A stretch of 37,024 bases of DNA from Clostridia bacterium (GTDB lineage Bacteria > Bacillota > Clostridia > Oscillospirales > CAG-272), in NCBI GenBank assembly GCA_017547755.1, contig JAFYOX010000059.1:1-37024 (forward strand). The letters run 5' to 3'. How positions within the stretch are numbered: position 1 is the first letter of the stretch; each line of letters starts with the position of its first letter. Of this stretch, positions 16,581 through 22,919 are shown piece by piece. The position numbers and the translations under genes are program-made. Under the pieces are notes generated by a model. It had not been told where the DNA came from and ran no database searches. It saw only the letters and a list, made by a program, of their open reading frames with translations.

Positions 16581-17657
16581 ATGTTCAACGGACTTTGTGC
16601 AGATTTAAACGACATTTCCAAGCTGTCGTTTGCGAAGACCCGCTCGGTGTGCCCGGAAAACTTCACCGGCGAAAAGGGGAAGGCAGGCATGGCAGAAACC
16701 GGTACCGGCGCTTCCTGCGCACGTGACCTCGGCCGCGGATGGAAGATCTCTCCTTCCGTTCCCGTGAAGGCACACGAAACCTTCACTCTCTGCGACATTC
16801 AGGCGGAAGGCGCGATCAAGCACTTCTGGCTGACCGGTGCGACCGACTGCTGGAGATGGCTGATCCTTCGTATATACTGGGACGACAGCGATATCCCGGC
16901 GGTGGAATGCCCTCTCGGCGACTTCTTCTGCACGCCGAACGCGGAAGTTTACGCCCAGATCAACTCCCTCGCGGTCTGCGTGAACCCGAAGGTCGGTCTG
17001 AACTGCTACTGGACAATGCCGTTCAAGAAGCGCGCACGCTTCACGGTGGAAAACCTCAGCGATCACGATGCGATCCTCTACTACCAGATCGACTACATCG
17101 AAACCAAGCTCGACGAGGAAATCGCATACTTCTGCGCACGTTTCAACCGCGTGAATCCGCTGCCGTACAAGACGGACTACACCATCATCGACGGCATCAA
17201 GGGCAAGGGCCAGTACGTCGGCACGCACATCTACTGGGGCGTCAACAACAACGGCTGGTGGGGCGAAGGTGAAATCAAGTTCTTCATGGACGGCGATACC
17301 GAATTCCCGACCATCTGCGGCACCGGTACGGAAGACTACTTCTGCGGCGCGTACGACTTTGACGTTAACGGCAATTACGTGGAATTCTCCTCGCCGTACA
17401 CCGGTCTCTCGAAGGTCATGCGCGGCAACGGTCTGTACGATGTCAGCCAGAGATTCGCAATGTACCGCTGGCACATCACCGATCCGATCTACTTTGAAAA
17501 CGATCTCCGCGTAACCATCCAGGCGCTCGGCTGGCGCAAGGACGGCAAGTATCTCCCGCTTCAGGACGACATCTCGTCCGTTGCATACTGGTACCAGACC
17601 GCCCCCTTCACCGAATTCCCGCCGCTCCCGGACAAGGATTATCTGGAAATTATTTAA
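16581..17657 (+). CDS. DUF2961 protein, GH172-type glycoside hydrolase
   Basis: A 358-residue protein of the DUF2961 family, now glycoside hydrolase family 172, whose characterised members act on alpha-fructofuranosyl or arabinofuranosyl bonds. Visible family features: GxIKHFWLTG early on, a WRWLILRIYWDD strand, PLGDFF, YWTMPF, and the core GTGTEDYF with Glu251. An upstream glutamate pair (Glu229, Glu231 in GEGEIKFF) is at the spacing expected for the other catalytic acid. There is no signal peptide, so it should act in the cytoplasm on imported sugar. Start ATG 16581 behind AGGAGG; an upstream extension of the frame overlaps the previous gene and was rejected. It forms an operon with the Gfo/Idh/MocA gene and ends in a palindromic terminator. 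Confidence 0.88.
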   Translation: MFNGLCADLNDISKLSFAKTRSVCPENFTGEKGKAGMAETGTGASCARDLGRGWKISPSVPVKAHETFTLCDIQAEGAIKHFWLTGATDCWRWLILRIYWDDSDIPAVECPLGDFFCTPNAEVYAQINSLAVCVNPKVGLNCYWTMPFKKRARFTVENLSDHDAILYYQIDYIETKLDEEIAYFCARFNRVNPLPYKTDYTIIDGIKGKGQYVGTHIYWGVNNNGWWGEGEIKFFMDGDTEFPTICGTGTEDYFCGAYDFDVNGNYVEFSSPYTGLSKVMRGNGLYDVSQRFAMYRWHITDPIYFENDLRVTIQALGWRKDGKYLPLQDDISSVAYWYQTAPFTEFPPLPDKDYLEII

Positions 17658-17667
17658 ACGGGATTTC

Positions 17668-17713
17668 CTGGGGAGTGACTTTTTGCAAAAAGTCACTCCC
17701 CAGACTCTGTTTT
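17668..17713 (+). terminator. Perfect palindromic terminator after the DUF2961 gene (hairpin copy 3)
   Basis: A 36-nt perfect palindrome (17668-17703) with half-site CTGGGGAGTGACTTTTTG, then ACTCTGTTTT. Its CTTTTT/AAAAAG centre and G-rich flank resemble the hairpins at 1875-1909 and 7613-7646. Confidence 0.85.
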
Positions 17714-17742
17714 AAAAAACTTTGGATCAGGAGGATTTTTGG

Positions 17743-18138
17743 ATGGCTGGATCTGATATGGAGAACCGGGCACTTGTGCGGAACTGGCTGGATGCCTTTG
17801 CTGACGGTGTTCCGGCAGAGTTTCTGCGCGATCATGTACTGGAATCCTGCAATTTCCTCTGGCACGTGTTTTCATGGGGGAAAGTGGAATGTCTCGAAGG
17901 AAATGCGGCAAAACAGGCGTTCGATGGCCTCGATTATACCGAAGCGATTTGTTTTGAGGACGGTTTTTCCTTGGATGGGTTTCCGCAGATCAAAAATATC
18001 CGCACGGTCGGAAAAATGACCGCCGCCGAACTGGATGCGTATTCCGACATCTATCTCACCGCGCCGGATTTTTCGTGGACCTATGTTCATACCCATGAAG
18101 ACCCGTTCTGCGGGCCGTATTTCTGCAGAAAACCATGA
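17743..18138 (+). CDS. Small DUF4275-like protein
   Basis: A 131-residue soluble protein with no signal peptide or membrane segment. It resembles DUF4275: a buried-aromatic stretch FLWHVFSWGKVECLEG (about 45-60), a helix with AKQAFDG, an acidic DIYLTAPDF segment, and a C-terminal WTYVHTHEDPFCGPYF motif. Function unknown. Start ATG 17743 is preceded by GGAGG at about 8 nt; the frame continues upstream by seven codons, but that segment includes the ribosome site. It lies between two terminators and has no clear promoter, so it may depend on read-through from the DUF2961 operon. The family name is from memory of the motif pattern and should be checked by profile search. Confidence 0.75.
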   Translation: MAGSDMENRALVRNWLDAFADGVPAEFLRDHVLESCNFLWHVFSWGKVECLEGNAAKQAFDGLDYTEAICFEDGFSLDGFPQIKNIRTVGKMTAAELDAYSDIYLTAPDFSWTYVHTHEDPFCGPYFCRKP

Positions 18139-18146
18139 TTCACGGA

Positions 18147-18177
18147 GACTGTATCCCCTGCGGTACGGTCTTTTTTA
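18147..18177 (+). terminator. Intrinsic terminator after the DUF4275-like gene
   Basis: Stem GACTGTA (18147-18153) / TACGGTC (18164-18170) with one G-U pair, followed by T6. Confidence 0.8.
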
Positions 18178-18192
18178 TTTGCAGGATTTCTC

Positions 18193-18221
18193 TTGACAAA
18201 AGAGGTCGAATGTGTTAGACT
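18193..18221 (+). promoter_or_regulatory. Promoter of the blaI-blaR1-type operon
   Basis: TTGACA (18193-18198), 17 bp, TAGACT (18216-18221), 47 bp before the blaI start. Confidence 0.8.
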
Positions 18222-18248
18222 ATATCTGAGAGGTCGAATACATTAAAC
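18205..18248. promoter_or_regulatory. Two candidate BlaI operator boxes
   Basis: GTCGAATGTGTTAGAC (18205-18220) and GTCGAATACATTAAAC (18233-18248) share GAGGTCGAAT and start 28 bp apart. Each has partial dyad symmetry (GTC.AA....TT.GAC). The first overlaps the -10 and the second follows it, as expected for cooperative repression by BlaI/MecI-type dimers. The core differs from the classical TACA/TGTA boxes. Confidence 0.6.
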
Positions 18249-18267
18249 CTGTGAGGAGGAAAAGATC

Positions 18268-18630
18268 ATGTCCGCACCGAAAATTTTTGAAAGCGAATAC
18301 CGTTTCTGCACGATCCTCTGGGAACACGAGCCCGTCGGCAGTACGGAGCTTGTGAAACTGTGCAGGGAACAGCTCGGATGGAGCAAATCCACCACCTACA
18401 CCGTCATCAAACGTCTGTCCGAACGCGGCGTATTGAAATGTGAAAACGCCGTCGTTACCTCGCTGGTTTCACAGGACGAAGTGCAGGCGGCGGAGATCGA
18501 CGAACTGGTCGAAAAGAAGTTCGGCGGATCGCTTCCAGCATTCATCGCCGCATTCACGAAGCATAAGAAACTGACTCCGGCGGAAATCGATGAGATCCGC
18601 CGGATGATCGACGGATATCCGACCGAATGA
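18268..18630 (+). CDS. blaI: BlaI/MecI/CopY-family transcriptional repressor
   Basis: A 120-residue winged-helix repressor. The N-terminal DNA-binding domain shows the family pattern: ILWEHEPVGSTELVKLC, then GWSKSTTYTVIKRLSERGVL (recognition helix), then the wing. The C-terminal helices (about 75-118) form the dimerisation arm, which in this family is cut by the partner M56 protease to release repression. Start ATG 18268 with GAGGAGG upstream. The M56/BlaR1-type gene follows after 21 nt. Two matching boxes at the promoter suggest self-regulation. No beta-lactamase gene is adjacent; in Clostridia such pairs often govern other envelope or unknown functions. Confidence 0.93.
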   Translation: MSAPKIFESEYRFCTILWEHEPVGSTELVKLCREQLGWSKSTTYTVIKRLSERGVLKCENAVVTSLVSQDEVQAAEIDELVEKKFGGSLPAFIAAFTKHKKLTPAEIDEIRRMIDGYPTE

Positions 18631-18651
18631 TTCCGAAAGGAGTAGCTGCCG

Positions 18652-19323
18652 ATGGAAAAAATTTTTCTCGAACTTCTCAACCGGAGCATCACCGCCGGAT
18701 GGCTGATCTTTGCCGTGATCCTGCTGCGCCTGCTGTTCCGCCGCGTCCCGAAATGGGTGACGGGGATCCTGTGGCTGCTGATCGCCGTACGTCTGGTAAG
18801 CCCGTTTGCGATCGAAAGTGTGTACAGCCTCATTCCGGCCGCCGAAACGGTGCCGTATGAGATCCTTTACAGCGAAACGCCCGCGATCGACAGCGGCGTG
18901 GACGTGATCGACATCGCAGTCAATCACTCGCTCGGATCGTCGGTGCCGGATCCGGGGGACAGCGTCAATCCCCTGCAGGTCACGGCGATACTGTCCTCGT
19001 ATATTTGGCTTGCCGGAATGACCGCCATGCTTCTTTTCAGCGGGATTTCGTATATCCTTCTGAAACGGAAAGTCCGGACAGCCGTCCGTCTGCGGGAAAA
19101 TATCAAACAATCCGAAGCTATCCACACGCCGTTTGTCCTTGGCATGATCCGTCCGACGGTGTACCTGCCGTTTTCCGTGGAAGAGGCGGATGCCGAATAC
19201 ATCATCGCGCACGAAAAGGCGCACATCCGGCGCGGCGACCATCTTATAAAACCGGCGGCGTTCCTTCTGCTGTCCGTGTACTGGTTCCATCCGCTGATGT
19301 GGGCTGCATACATTTTATTATGA
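18652..19323 (+). CDS. M56/BlaR1-type membrane metalloprotease, N-terminal part, ended by in-frame TGA
   Basis: The 223 codons encode the membrane and first zinc-ligand part of an M56 (BlaR1/MecR1) sensor. Hydrophobic segments lie at about 14-30, 38-55 and 113-135. The gluzincin motif HEKAH is at 187-191 (His187, Glu188, His191). The family then continues WFHPLxWxAYxLL-x-RDIELACDE. Here the codon before RDIELACDE is TGA (19321-19323), after which the same frame runs on for 377 codons to 20454. Ending here would lose the third zinc ligand (the Glu in ELACDE) and the extracellular sensor, leaving an inactive protease. It follows blaI by 21 nt, with a GGAG ribosome site. Either a recent nonsense mutation, a sequencing error, or recoding. 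Confidence 0.85.
   Translation: MEKIFLELLNRSITAGWLIFAVILLRLLFRRVPKWVTGILWLLIAVRLVSPFAIESVYSLIPAAETVPYEILYSETPAIDSGVDVIDIAVNHSLGSSVPDPGDSVNPLQVTAILSSYIWLAGMTAMLLFSGISYILLKRKVRTAVRLRENIKQSEAIHTPFVLGMIRPTVYLPFSVEEADAEYIIAHEKAHIRRGDHLIKPAAFLLLSVYWFHPLMWAAYILL
19321..19323 (+). other. In-frame TGA inside the M56 gene
   Basis: It lies where relatives often have cysteine (LLCRDIELACDE), one base from TGC/TGT. No convincing selenocysteine insertion hairpin is visible by eye just downstream. Confidence 0.8.
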
Positions 19324-19365
19324 CGCGACATCGAGCTGGCGTGCGACGAGAGGGTCATCCGGGAC

Positions 19366-20454
19366 ATGAGCACGGACGAACGCAAAGCCTATTCTGCCGT
19401 TCTTCTCGGATGCACCGCAAAACAGCGGCTGATCACCGCCTGCCCGGTCGCGTTCGGCGAAGCCGGTGTGAAAACGCGGATCAAGTCCGTGCTGGACTAT
19501 AAGAAACCGGCGTTTTGGGGAATCGTACCGGCACTTGCGGTGTGCGTGATCTGCGGCGTATGCCTGCTGACCGATCCGCAGCCGATCACGGGACTTCCGT
19601 CGGCAGAAGAGATCGTTGGGATCACGATGGACTGCGTTCCGTCGAACACGGAAGTGAACATGGAAGACGATGAAAAGTGGATTCCGACGATTCTGGAAAT
19701 GTTCGGCAGGGCAACAAAGACCTATCGGAAATCCCATAACGACCATCCGTCCGCCGAGGACATTGACGGCGGGACATATCTGGAGATTACCTTCCATTAT
19801 GCTGATGAAATGGTTTCACCGTCTTTTCAGACCTATTATCTGTATACACAAAAAGGGAAGGCATACCTCATGCGCCCGTACGATGCGGTGTACCGGTTCG
19901 ACGATGAATTCTACCATGCACTGTATAACCAGTATTTTGTCAGCCTGAGAGAGCATACACAGGATGTGTATCTGCGGTATATTCACGAGAAAATGGATGT
20001 GGAACGGGAACTGGAACAAACCGCCGAAGAAAATGAGCTCCTTCAGACCCGGCTTGAACAGAAGCAGTCCGAGCTGATCGCCGCACGCGGGGAAGCCCTC
20101 GGTTACGCGAGAGAACTGGAACAACTCAGATCTTCCGGCAGTTCCGCTGACTATTTCAGCGGCATTTTTGAATGGATCCGCGAAAACATCCGGTACGAAG
20201 AAGAGGATAAGATGATTTCCTTCATGCTTCCCGACGTTCCCGAAGTCTCGGAACTGGATGTTACGCTGACCGCATCCTATGAGGACGGCAGTACTGAAAC
20301 GGTCCTCCGCTGTGACGGCTCCGAAGATTTTTCCGCGGAACCGGGCGGAAAGTATTCCGTTGCGATCGCCGAAGGAACGGCTGCCGTTACCATGTACATC
20401 TCCGCCGACAGCGCGGACGGACCCTGTGAAGTGATCCTTGACCTGATGGACTGA
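19366..20454 (+). CDS. M56/BlaR1-type protein, C-terminal part beyond the in-frame TGA
   Basis: Continuation of the M56 frame, listed from its first ATG after the TGA (362 residues); the homologous frame itself resumes at 19324. It has a cytoplasmic stretch (STDERKAYSAVLLGC), one transmembrane helix (about 48-68, GIVPALAVCVICGVCLL), and an extracellular part that resembles the small sensor domain found in many clostridial M56 proteins rather than a penicillin-binding domain. A coiled coil (about 208-250, rich in Glu/Leu/Gln) follows, then a beta-rich C-terminus. The frame stays open for 1.1 kb with normal codon use, so decay has not gone far. The ATG has only a distant AGAGGG, so separate translation is doubtful. 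No signal peptide. Confidence 0.65.
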   Translation: MSTDERKAYSAVLLGCTAKQRLITACPVAFGEAGVKTRIKSVLDYKKPAFWGIVPALAVCVICGVCLLTDPQPITGLPSAEEIVGITMDCVPSNTEVNMEDDEKWIPTILEMFGRATKTYRKSHNDHPSAEDIDGGTYLEITFHYADEMVSPSFQTYYLYTQKGKAYLMRPYDAVYRFDDEFYHALYNQYFVSLREHTQDVYLRYIHEKMDVERELEQTAEENELLQTRLEQKQSELIAARGEALGYARELEQLRSSGSSADYFSGIFEWIRENIRYEEEDKMISFMLPDVPEVSELDVTLTASYEDGSTETVLRCDGSEDFSAEPGGKYSVAIAEGTAAVTMYISADSADGPCEVILDLMD

Positions 20455-20471
20455 TCCTGCGAACCCTCCGG

Positions 20472-20504
20472 GAGGGATGCTGTGAGCATCCCTCTTTTCT
20501 TTTT
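20472..20504 (+). terminator. Intrinsic terminator after the M56 gene
   Basis: Perfect 10-bp stem GAGGGATGCT / AGCATCCCTC, 3-nt loop, then TTTTCTTTTT. Confidence 0.93.
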
Positions 20505-20571
20505 GTGCATAATCTCCAGTTTGCGTGCATAAAAAATATAGGAATTGTTGAAGAAAAACTTCCGATTCCTC

Positions 20572-20600
20572 TTGACAAACGGGAGAAAAAAGAGTATAAT
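20572..20600 (+). promoter_or_regulatory. Consensus SigA promoter of infC-rpmI-rplT
   Basis: TTGACA (20572-20577), exactly 17 bp, TATAAT (20595-20600). It shares the extended CTTGACAAA with the promoters at 12074 and 18193. Confidence 0.93.
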
Positions 20601-20620
20601 ACATGAGAATTAAAAAACAA

Positions 20621-20736
20621 AGCAGAACATTCTCCGTTCTCACCTTACGGCATCGAGGCACGATAGGGTTAATACATCCCCTGCAAGACGACAGTCTTGT
20701 TGTGCCGCGCGGAGAATATTCTCGGCGCGATTTTTT
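20621..20736 (+). promoter_or_regulatory. Attenuator leader of infC operon (L20-leader type)
   Basis: A terminator hairpin (20706-20729: CGCGC-G-GAGA-ATAT-TCTC-G-GCGCG) followed by T6 (20731-20736) precedes infC. Its 5' arm can instead pair with an upstream element: GAACATTCTCCG (20625-20636) with CGGAGAATATTC (20710-20721), 11 of 12 positions. Between them a stem GGCAC/GTGCC encloses smaller hairpins, including the perfect CAAGAC-GACA-GTCTTG (20683-20698). Mutually exclusive terminator and antiterminator are the hallmark of attenuation. In Bacillota this operon is controlled by ribosomal protein L20; the ligand here is inferred from the operon. Confidence 0.8.
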
Positions 20737-20765
20737 CGCTTACAAGTATATGGAGGTGCATAACT

Positions 20766-21290
20766 ATTAGCGCGAAAGAACTTACAATCAACGATGATAT
20801 CCGGGTCAAGGAAGTACGTATGCTTGACGAAAACAACGGTCAGCTCGGCATCATGAATCTCAACGATGCCAAGGCTTACGCTTATGAGCGCGGGCTCGAC
20901 CTCGTGCTTATAGCTCCTACCGCAACCCCGCCGGTAGCACGTGCGATGGATTACGGGAAGTATCGTTATGAGGCAGACAAAAAGGAAAAAGAAGCCAAGA
21001 AAAAGCAGCAGGTCGTAGAAGTCAAGGAAGTTCAGCTTTCCTGCCGTATCGACACGCACGACTTTGAAACCAAAGCCAACCGTGCGATCAAGTTCCTGCA
21101 GGATGGAAACAAGGTCAGAGTAAGCCTCCGGTTCAAGGGCCGCGAAATCGCGCACCAGGAACTCGGCCGCGAAATGCTCGAACGTTTCCAGGAAGCAGTT
21201 TCGGAATTCGGAACCGTCGACAAGAAGCCCGTTCTTGACGGGAAGCAGCTGACGATGTTCATCGCGCCGGTGAAAAACACGGCTAAGTAA
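20766..21290 (+). CDS. infC: Translation initiation factor IF-3 (AUU start)
   Basis: IF-3 binds the 30S subunit, keeps it free of 50S and checks start codons. From the chosen start the protein has 174 residues, the family norm: N-terminal domain beginning ELTINDDIRVKEVRML and a conserved APTATPPVARAMDYGKYRYE; a lysine-rich linker helix; then the C-terminal domain VQLSCRIDTHDFETKANRA and VRVSLRFKGRE. The start is the rare ATT at 20766, because GGAGGT (20752-20757) lies 8 nt before it and no ATG or GTG is positioned; the frame extends upstream only into the leader. AUU starts of infC are conserved in bacteria and allow IF-3 to repress its own translation. First gene of infC-rpmI-rplT. Confidence 0.95.
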   Translation: MSAKELTINDDIRVKEVRMLDENNGQLGIMNLNDAKAYAYERGLDLVLIAPTATPPVARAMDYGKYRYEADKKEKEAKKKQQVVEVKEVQLSCRIDTHDFETKANRAIKFLQDGNKVRVSLRFKGREIAHQELGREMLERFQEAVSEFGTVDKKPVLDGKQLTMFIAPVKNTAK

Positions 21291-21375
21291 TACGCGCGGT
21301 TTAGCCCCATGCGGATCTGTGAATCCGCCGAAAGAGAAAATCGCCTGATTCCACCAATTGAAAGGATATACAATC

Positions 21376-21573
21376 ATGGGAAAGATCAAGACACACAAGG
21401 CGTCTGCCAAGAGATTTGCTGTTACCGGTACCGGTAAGGTAAAGGTATTCCACTCCGATCACCGTCATAACCTCGGCCAGAAGACCGCTAAGAGAAAGAG
21501 ACACCTCAGAAGCAGCCAGATCCTCAGCCCCGCTATGACCGCTAACGTCAAGAGACTGATCGGTCAGGACTGA
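21376..21573 (+). CDS. rpmI: 50S ribosomal protein L35
   Basis: A 65-residue basic ribosomal protein. It shows the L35 pattern [22 protein letters not shown], then the [15 protein letters not shown] region. (The first stretch is split here as [10 protein letters not shown] and VTGTGKVK in the family consensus.) Start ATG 21376 behind GAAAGGA; the frame's earlier ATG lies within the ribosome site. Between infC and this gene is a hairpin GCGGAT (21311-21316) / ATCCGC (21323-21328) that could be involved in translational coupling or L20 binding; this is untested. Confidence 0.96.
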   Translation: MGKIKTHKASAKRFAVTGTGKVKVFHSDHRHNLGQKTAKRKRHLRSSQILSPAMTANVKRLIGQD

Positions 21574-21625
21574 GTTTCCATAAGGAAGACAAGAGATTAT
21601 ACGAGTTCAGAAAGGATAGATTGAA

Positions 21626-21979
21626 ATGGCAAGAATTAAGGGCGCAATGATGACGCGCAAGAGAAGAAATAAGGTACTGAAGGCTGCCAAGGGTTACTGG
21701 GGTTCCAAGTCCAAGCACTTCAAGATGGCTAAGCAGGCCGTAATGAAGTCCGGCAACTATGCATACATCGGCCGTAAGCAGAAGAAGAGAGAATTCCGCG
21801 CTCTGTGGATCACTCGTATCTCCGCTCAGGCAAAGGCTAACGGTATGAACTACTCCCAGCTCATGCACGGTCTCAAGGCTGCAGGCGTTGACCTCAACCG
21901 CAAGATGCTCGCTGAAATCGCAGTATCCGACAAGGAAGCTTTCGCAGCTCTCGTTGAAACTGCAAAGGCAGCTCTCTAA
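21626..21979 (+). CDS. rplT: 50S ribosomal protein L20
   Basis: A 117-residue basic protein, the usual length, binding 23S rRNA early in 50S assembly and typically controlling its own operon. Marks: the N-terminal extension [16 protein letters not shown], the [15 protein letters not shown] segment, [17 protein letters not shown] and the C-terminal globular part with [16 protein letters not shown]. Start ATG 21626 with GAAAGGA upstream. Last gene of the operon, followed by a terminator. It is the expected ligand of the upstream leader. Confidence 0.97.
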   Translation: MARIKGAMMTRKRRNKVLKAAKGYWGSKSKHFKMAKQAVMKSGNYAYIGRKQKKREFRALWITRISAQAKANGMNYSQLMHGLKAAGVDLNRKMLAEIAVSDKEAFAALVETAKAAL

Positions 21980-21990
21980 TTGAACATAAA

Positions 21991-22031
21991 TAGGGTGTTG
22001 CCCCACGGTAACACCCTATATTTGTAATTTT
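21991..22031 (+). terminator. Intrinsic terminator after rplT
   Basis: Stem TAGGGTGTT (21991-21999) / AACACCCTA (22010-22018), then a T-rich but interrupted tail (TATTTGTAATTTT). It is probably leaky, since the next gene starts at 22044 without an evident promoter. Confidence 0.82.
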
Positions 22032-22043
22032 ACAGAATTCACG

Positions 22044-22898
22044 ATGAAATCAGAAGAATTTCTTTCTTATTATCATGCGGAGTACATCTCTTCGCGTTCC
22101 AACGCGAAGGTTGTGACCCTCGGCAAACTGTCCGATAAAAAGCACCGCGACCGGGAAAAGCTCTTTCTTGCGGACGGCGTGAAACTCGCCGGCGAAGCGG
22201 TGAAGTATGCGCATCCGGAGTATCTCATTCTTGCGGAATCTGCACTGGACACCGCCGCCGCACAGGAAACCGCGGATCTTTACCGTGCCGCGGATATTCC
22301 GGTTTATGTTTTCTCCGACGCTGCGTTCGACAAGATTTCCACGGAAAAATCTCCCGACGGCATAATCGCCGCACTTGCTTATATGACCGGGCTTCATACC
22401 TTTACGATGCGGGGCGATATAAGCAAATTCGACGATTGGCAGCAGAACCGGCGTCTGCTCCTTCTCGACAATATCCGCGATCCCGGCAATCTCGGGACCA
22501 TCCTCCGCTCAGCGGAGGCAATGGGCATCACCGGGGTGATCCTCGCCGGATGCGCGGATATCTATAACCGCAAAACCGTCCGCGCGGCGATGGGGACCCT
22601 GTTCCGGATGCCGCTCTTTATTGCGGACGAAAGCATTCCGCTCATTCGGAAAATGACGGATTCCGGACGCCGTGTCCATGCGGCGGCACTCGGGGAACAT
22701 ACGCTGACGCTCGGCGATTACGAAGTCCTCGTGACCGACTGCCCCGTCATCGGCAACGAAGGCCACGGTCTCTCGGCGGACGTGATCGACGCCTGCACCG
22801 CCTGTGTCCGCATTCCGATGGCAGGGAATACCGAAAGCCTGAACGCCGCCGGTGCGGCCATGTGTATTCTCTGGGAATCCTACAGAAAATTCCGATAA
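22044..22898 (+). CDS. SpoU/TrmH-family RNA 2'-O-methyltransferase
   Basis: An AdoMet-dependent methyltransferase with a deep trefoil knot, 284 residues. The N-terminal substrate-binding domain (about 10-110) starts ISSRSNAKV and contains KLFLADGVKLAGEA, as in rRNA-modifying members. The SPOUT domain has the three motifs: LLLDNIRDPGNLGTILRSAE (motif 1, about 139-158), VIGNEGHGLS (motif 2) and RIPMAGNTESLNAAGAA (motif 3). The target RNA (probably 23S rRNA) cannot be told from sequence. Start ATG 22044 lacks a good ribosome site, but no better start preserves the N-terminal domain. It leads the long plus-strand gene run; adjacency to rplT is common in Bacillota. Confidence 0.92.
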   Translation: MKSEEFLSYYHAEYISSRSNAKVVTLGKLSDKKHRDREKLFLADGVKLAGEAVKYAHPEYLILAESALDTAAAQETADLYRAADIPVYVFSDAAFDKISTEKSPDGIIAALAYMTGLHTFTMRGDISKFDDWQQNRRLLLLDNIRDPGNLGTILRSAEAMGITGVILAGCADIYNRKTVRAAMGTLFRMPLFIADESIPLIRKMTDSGRRVHAAALGEHTLTLGDYEVLVTDCPVIGNEGHGLSADVIDACTACVRIPMAGNTESLNAAGAAMCILWESYRKFR

Positions 22899-22919
22899 CT
22901 GACCTTTCCGGAGGAACCT

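Noticed and set aside
19324-19375. Selenocysteine insertion hairpin after the M56 TGA
   Set aside because: Only weak short stems (CGTGC/GCACG with a 25-nt loop) could be drawn; not enough to call a SECIS element.
20697-20765. Upstream extension of infC from a TTG codon at 20697
   Set aside because: It runs through the attenuator hairpin; the ribosome site and conserved N-terminus place the start at ATT 20766.
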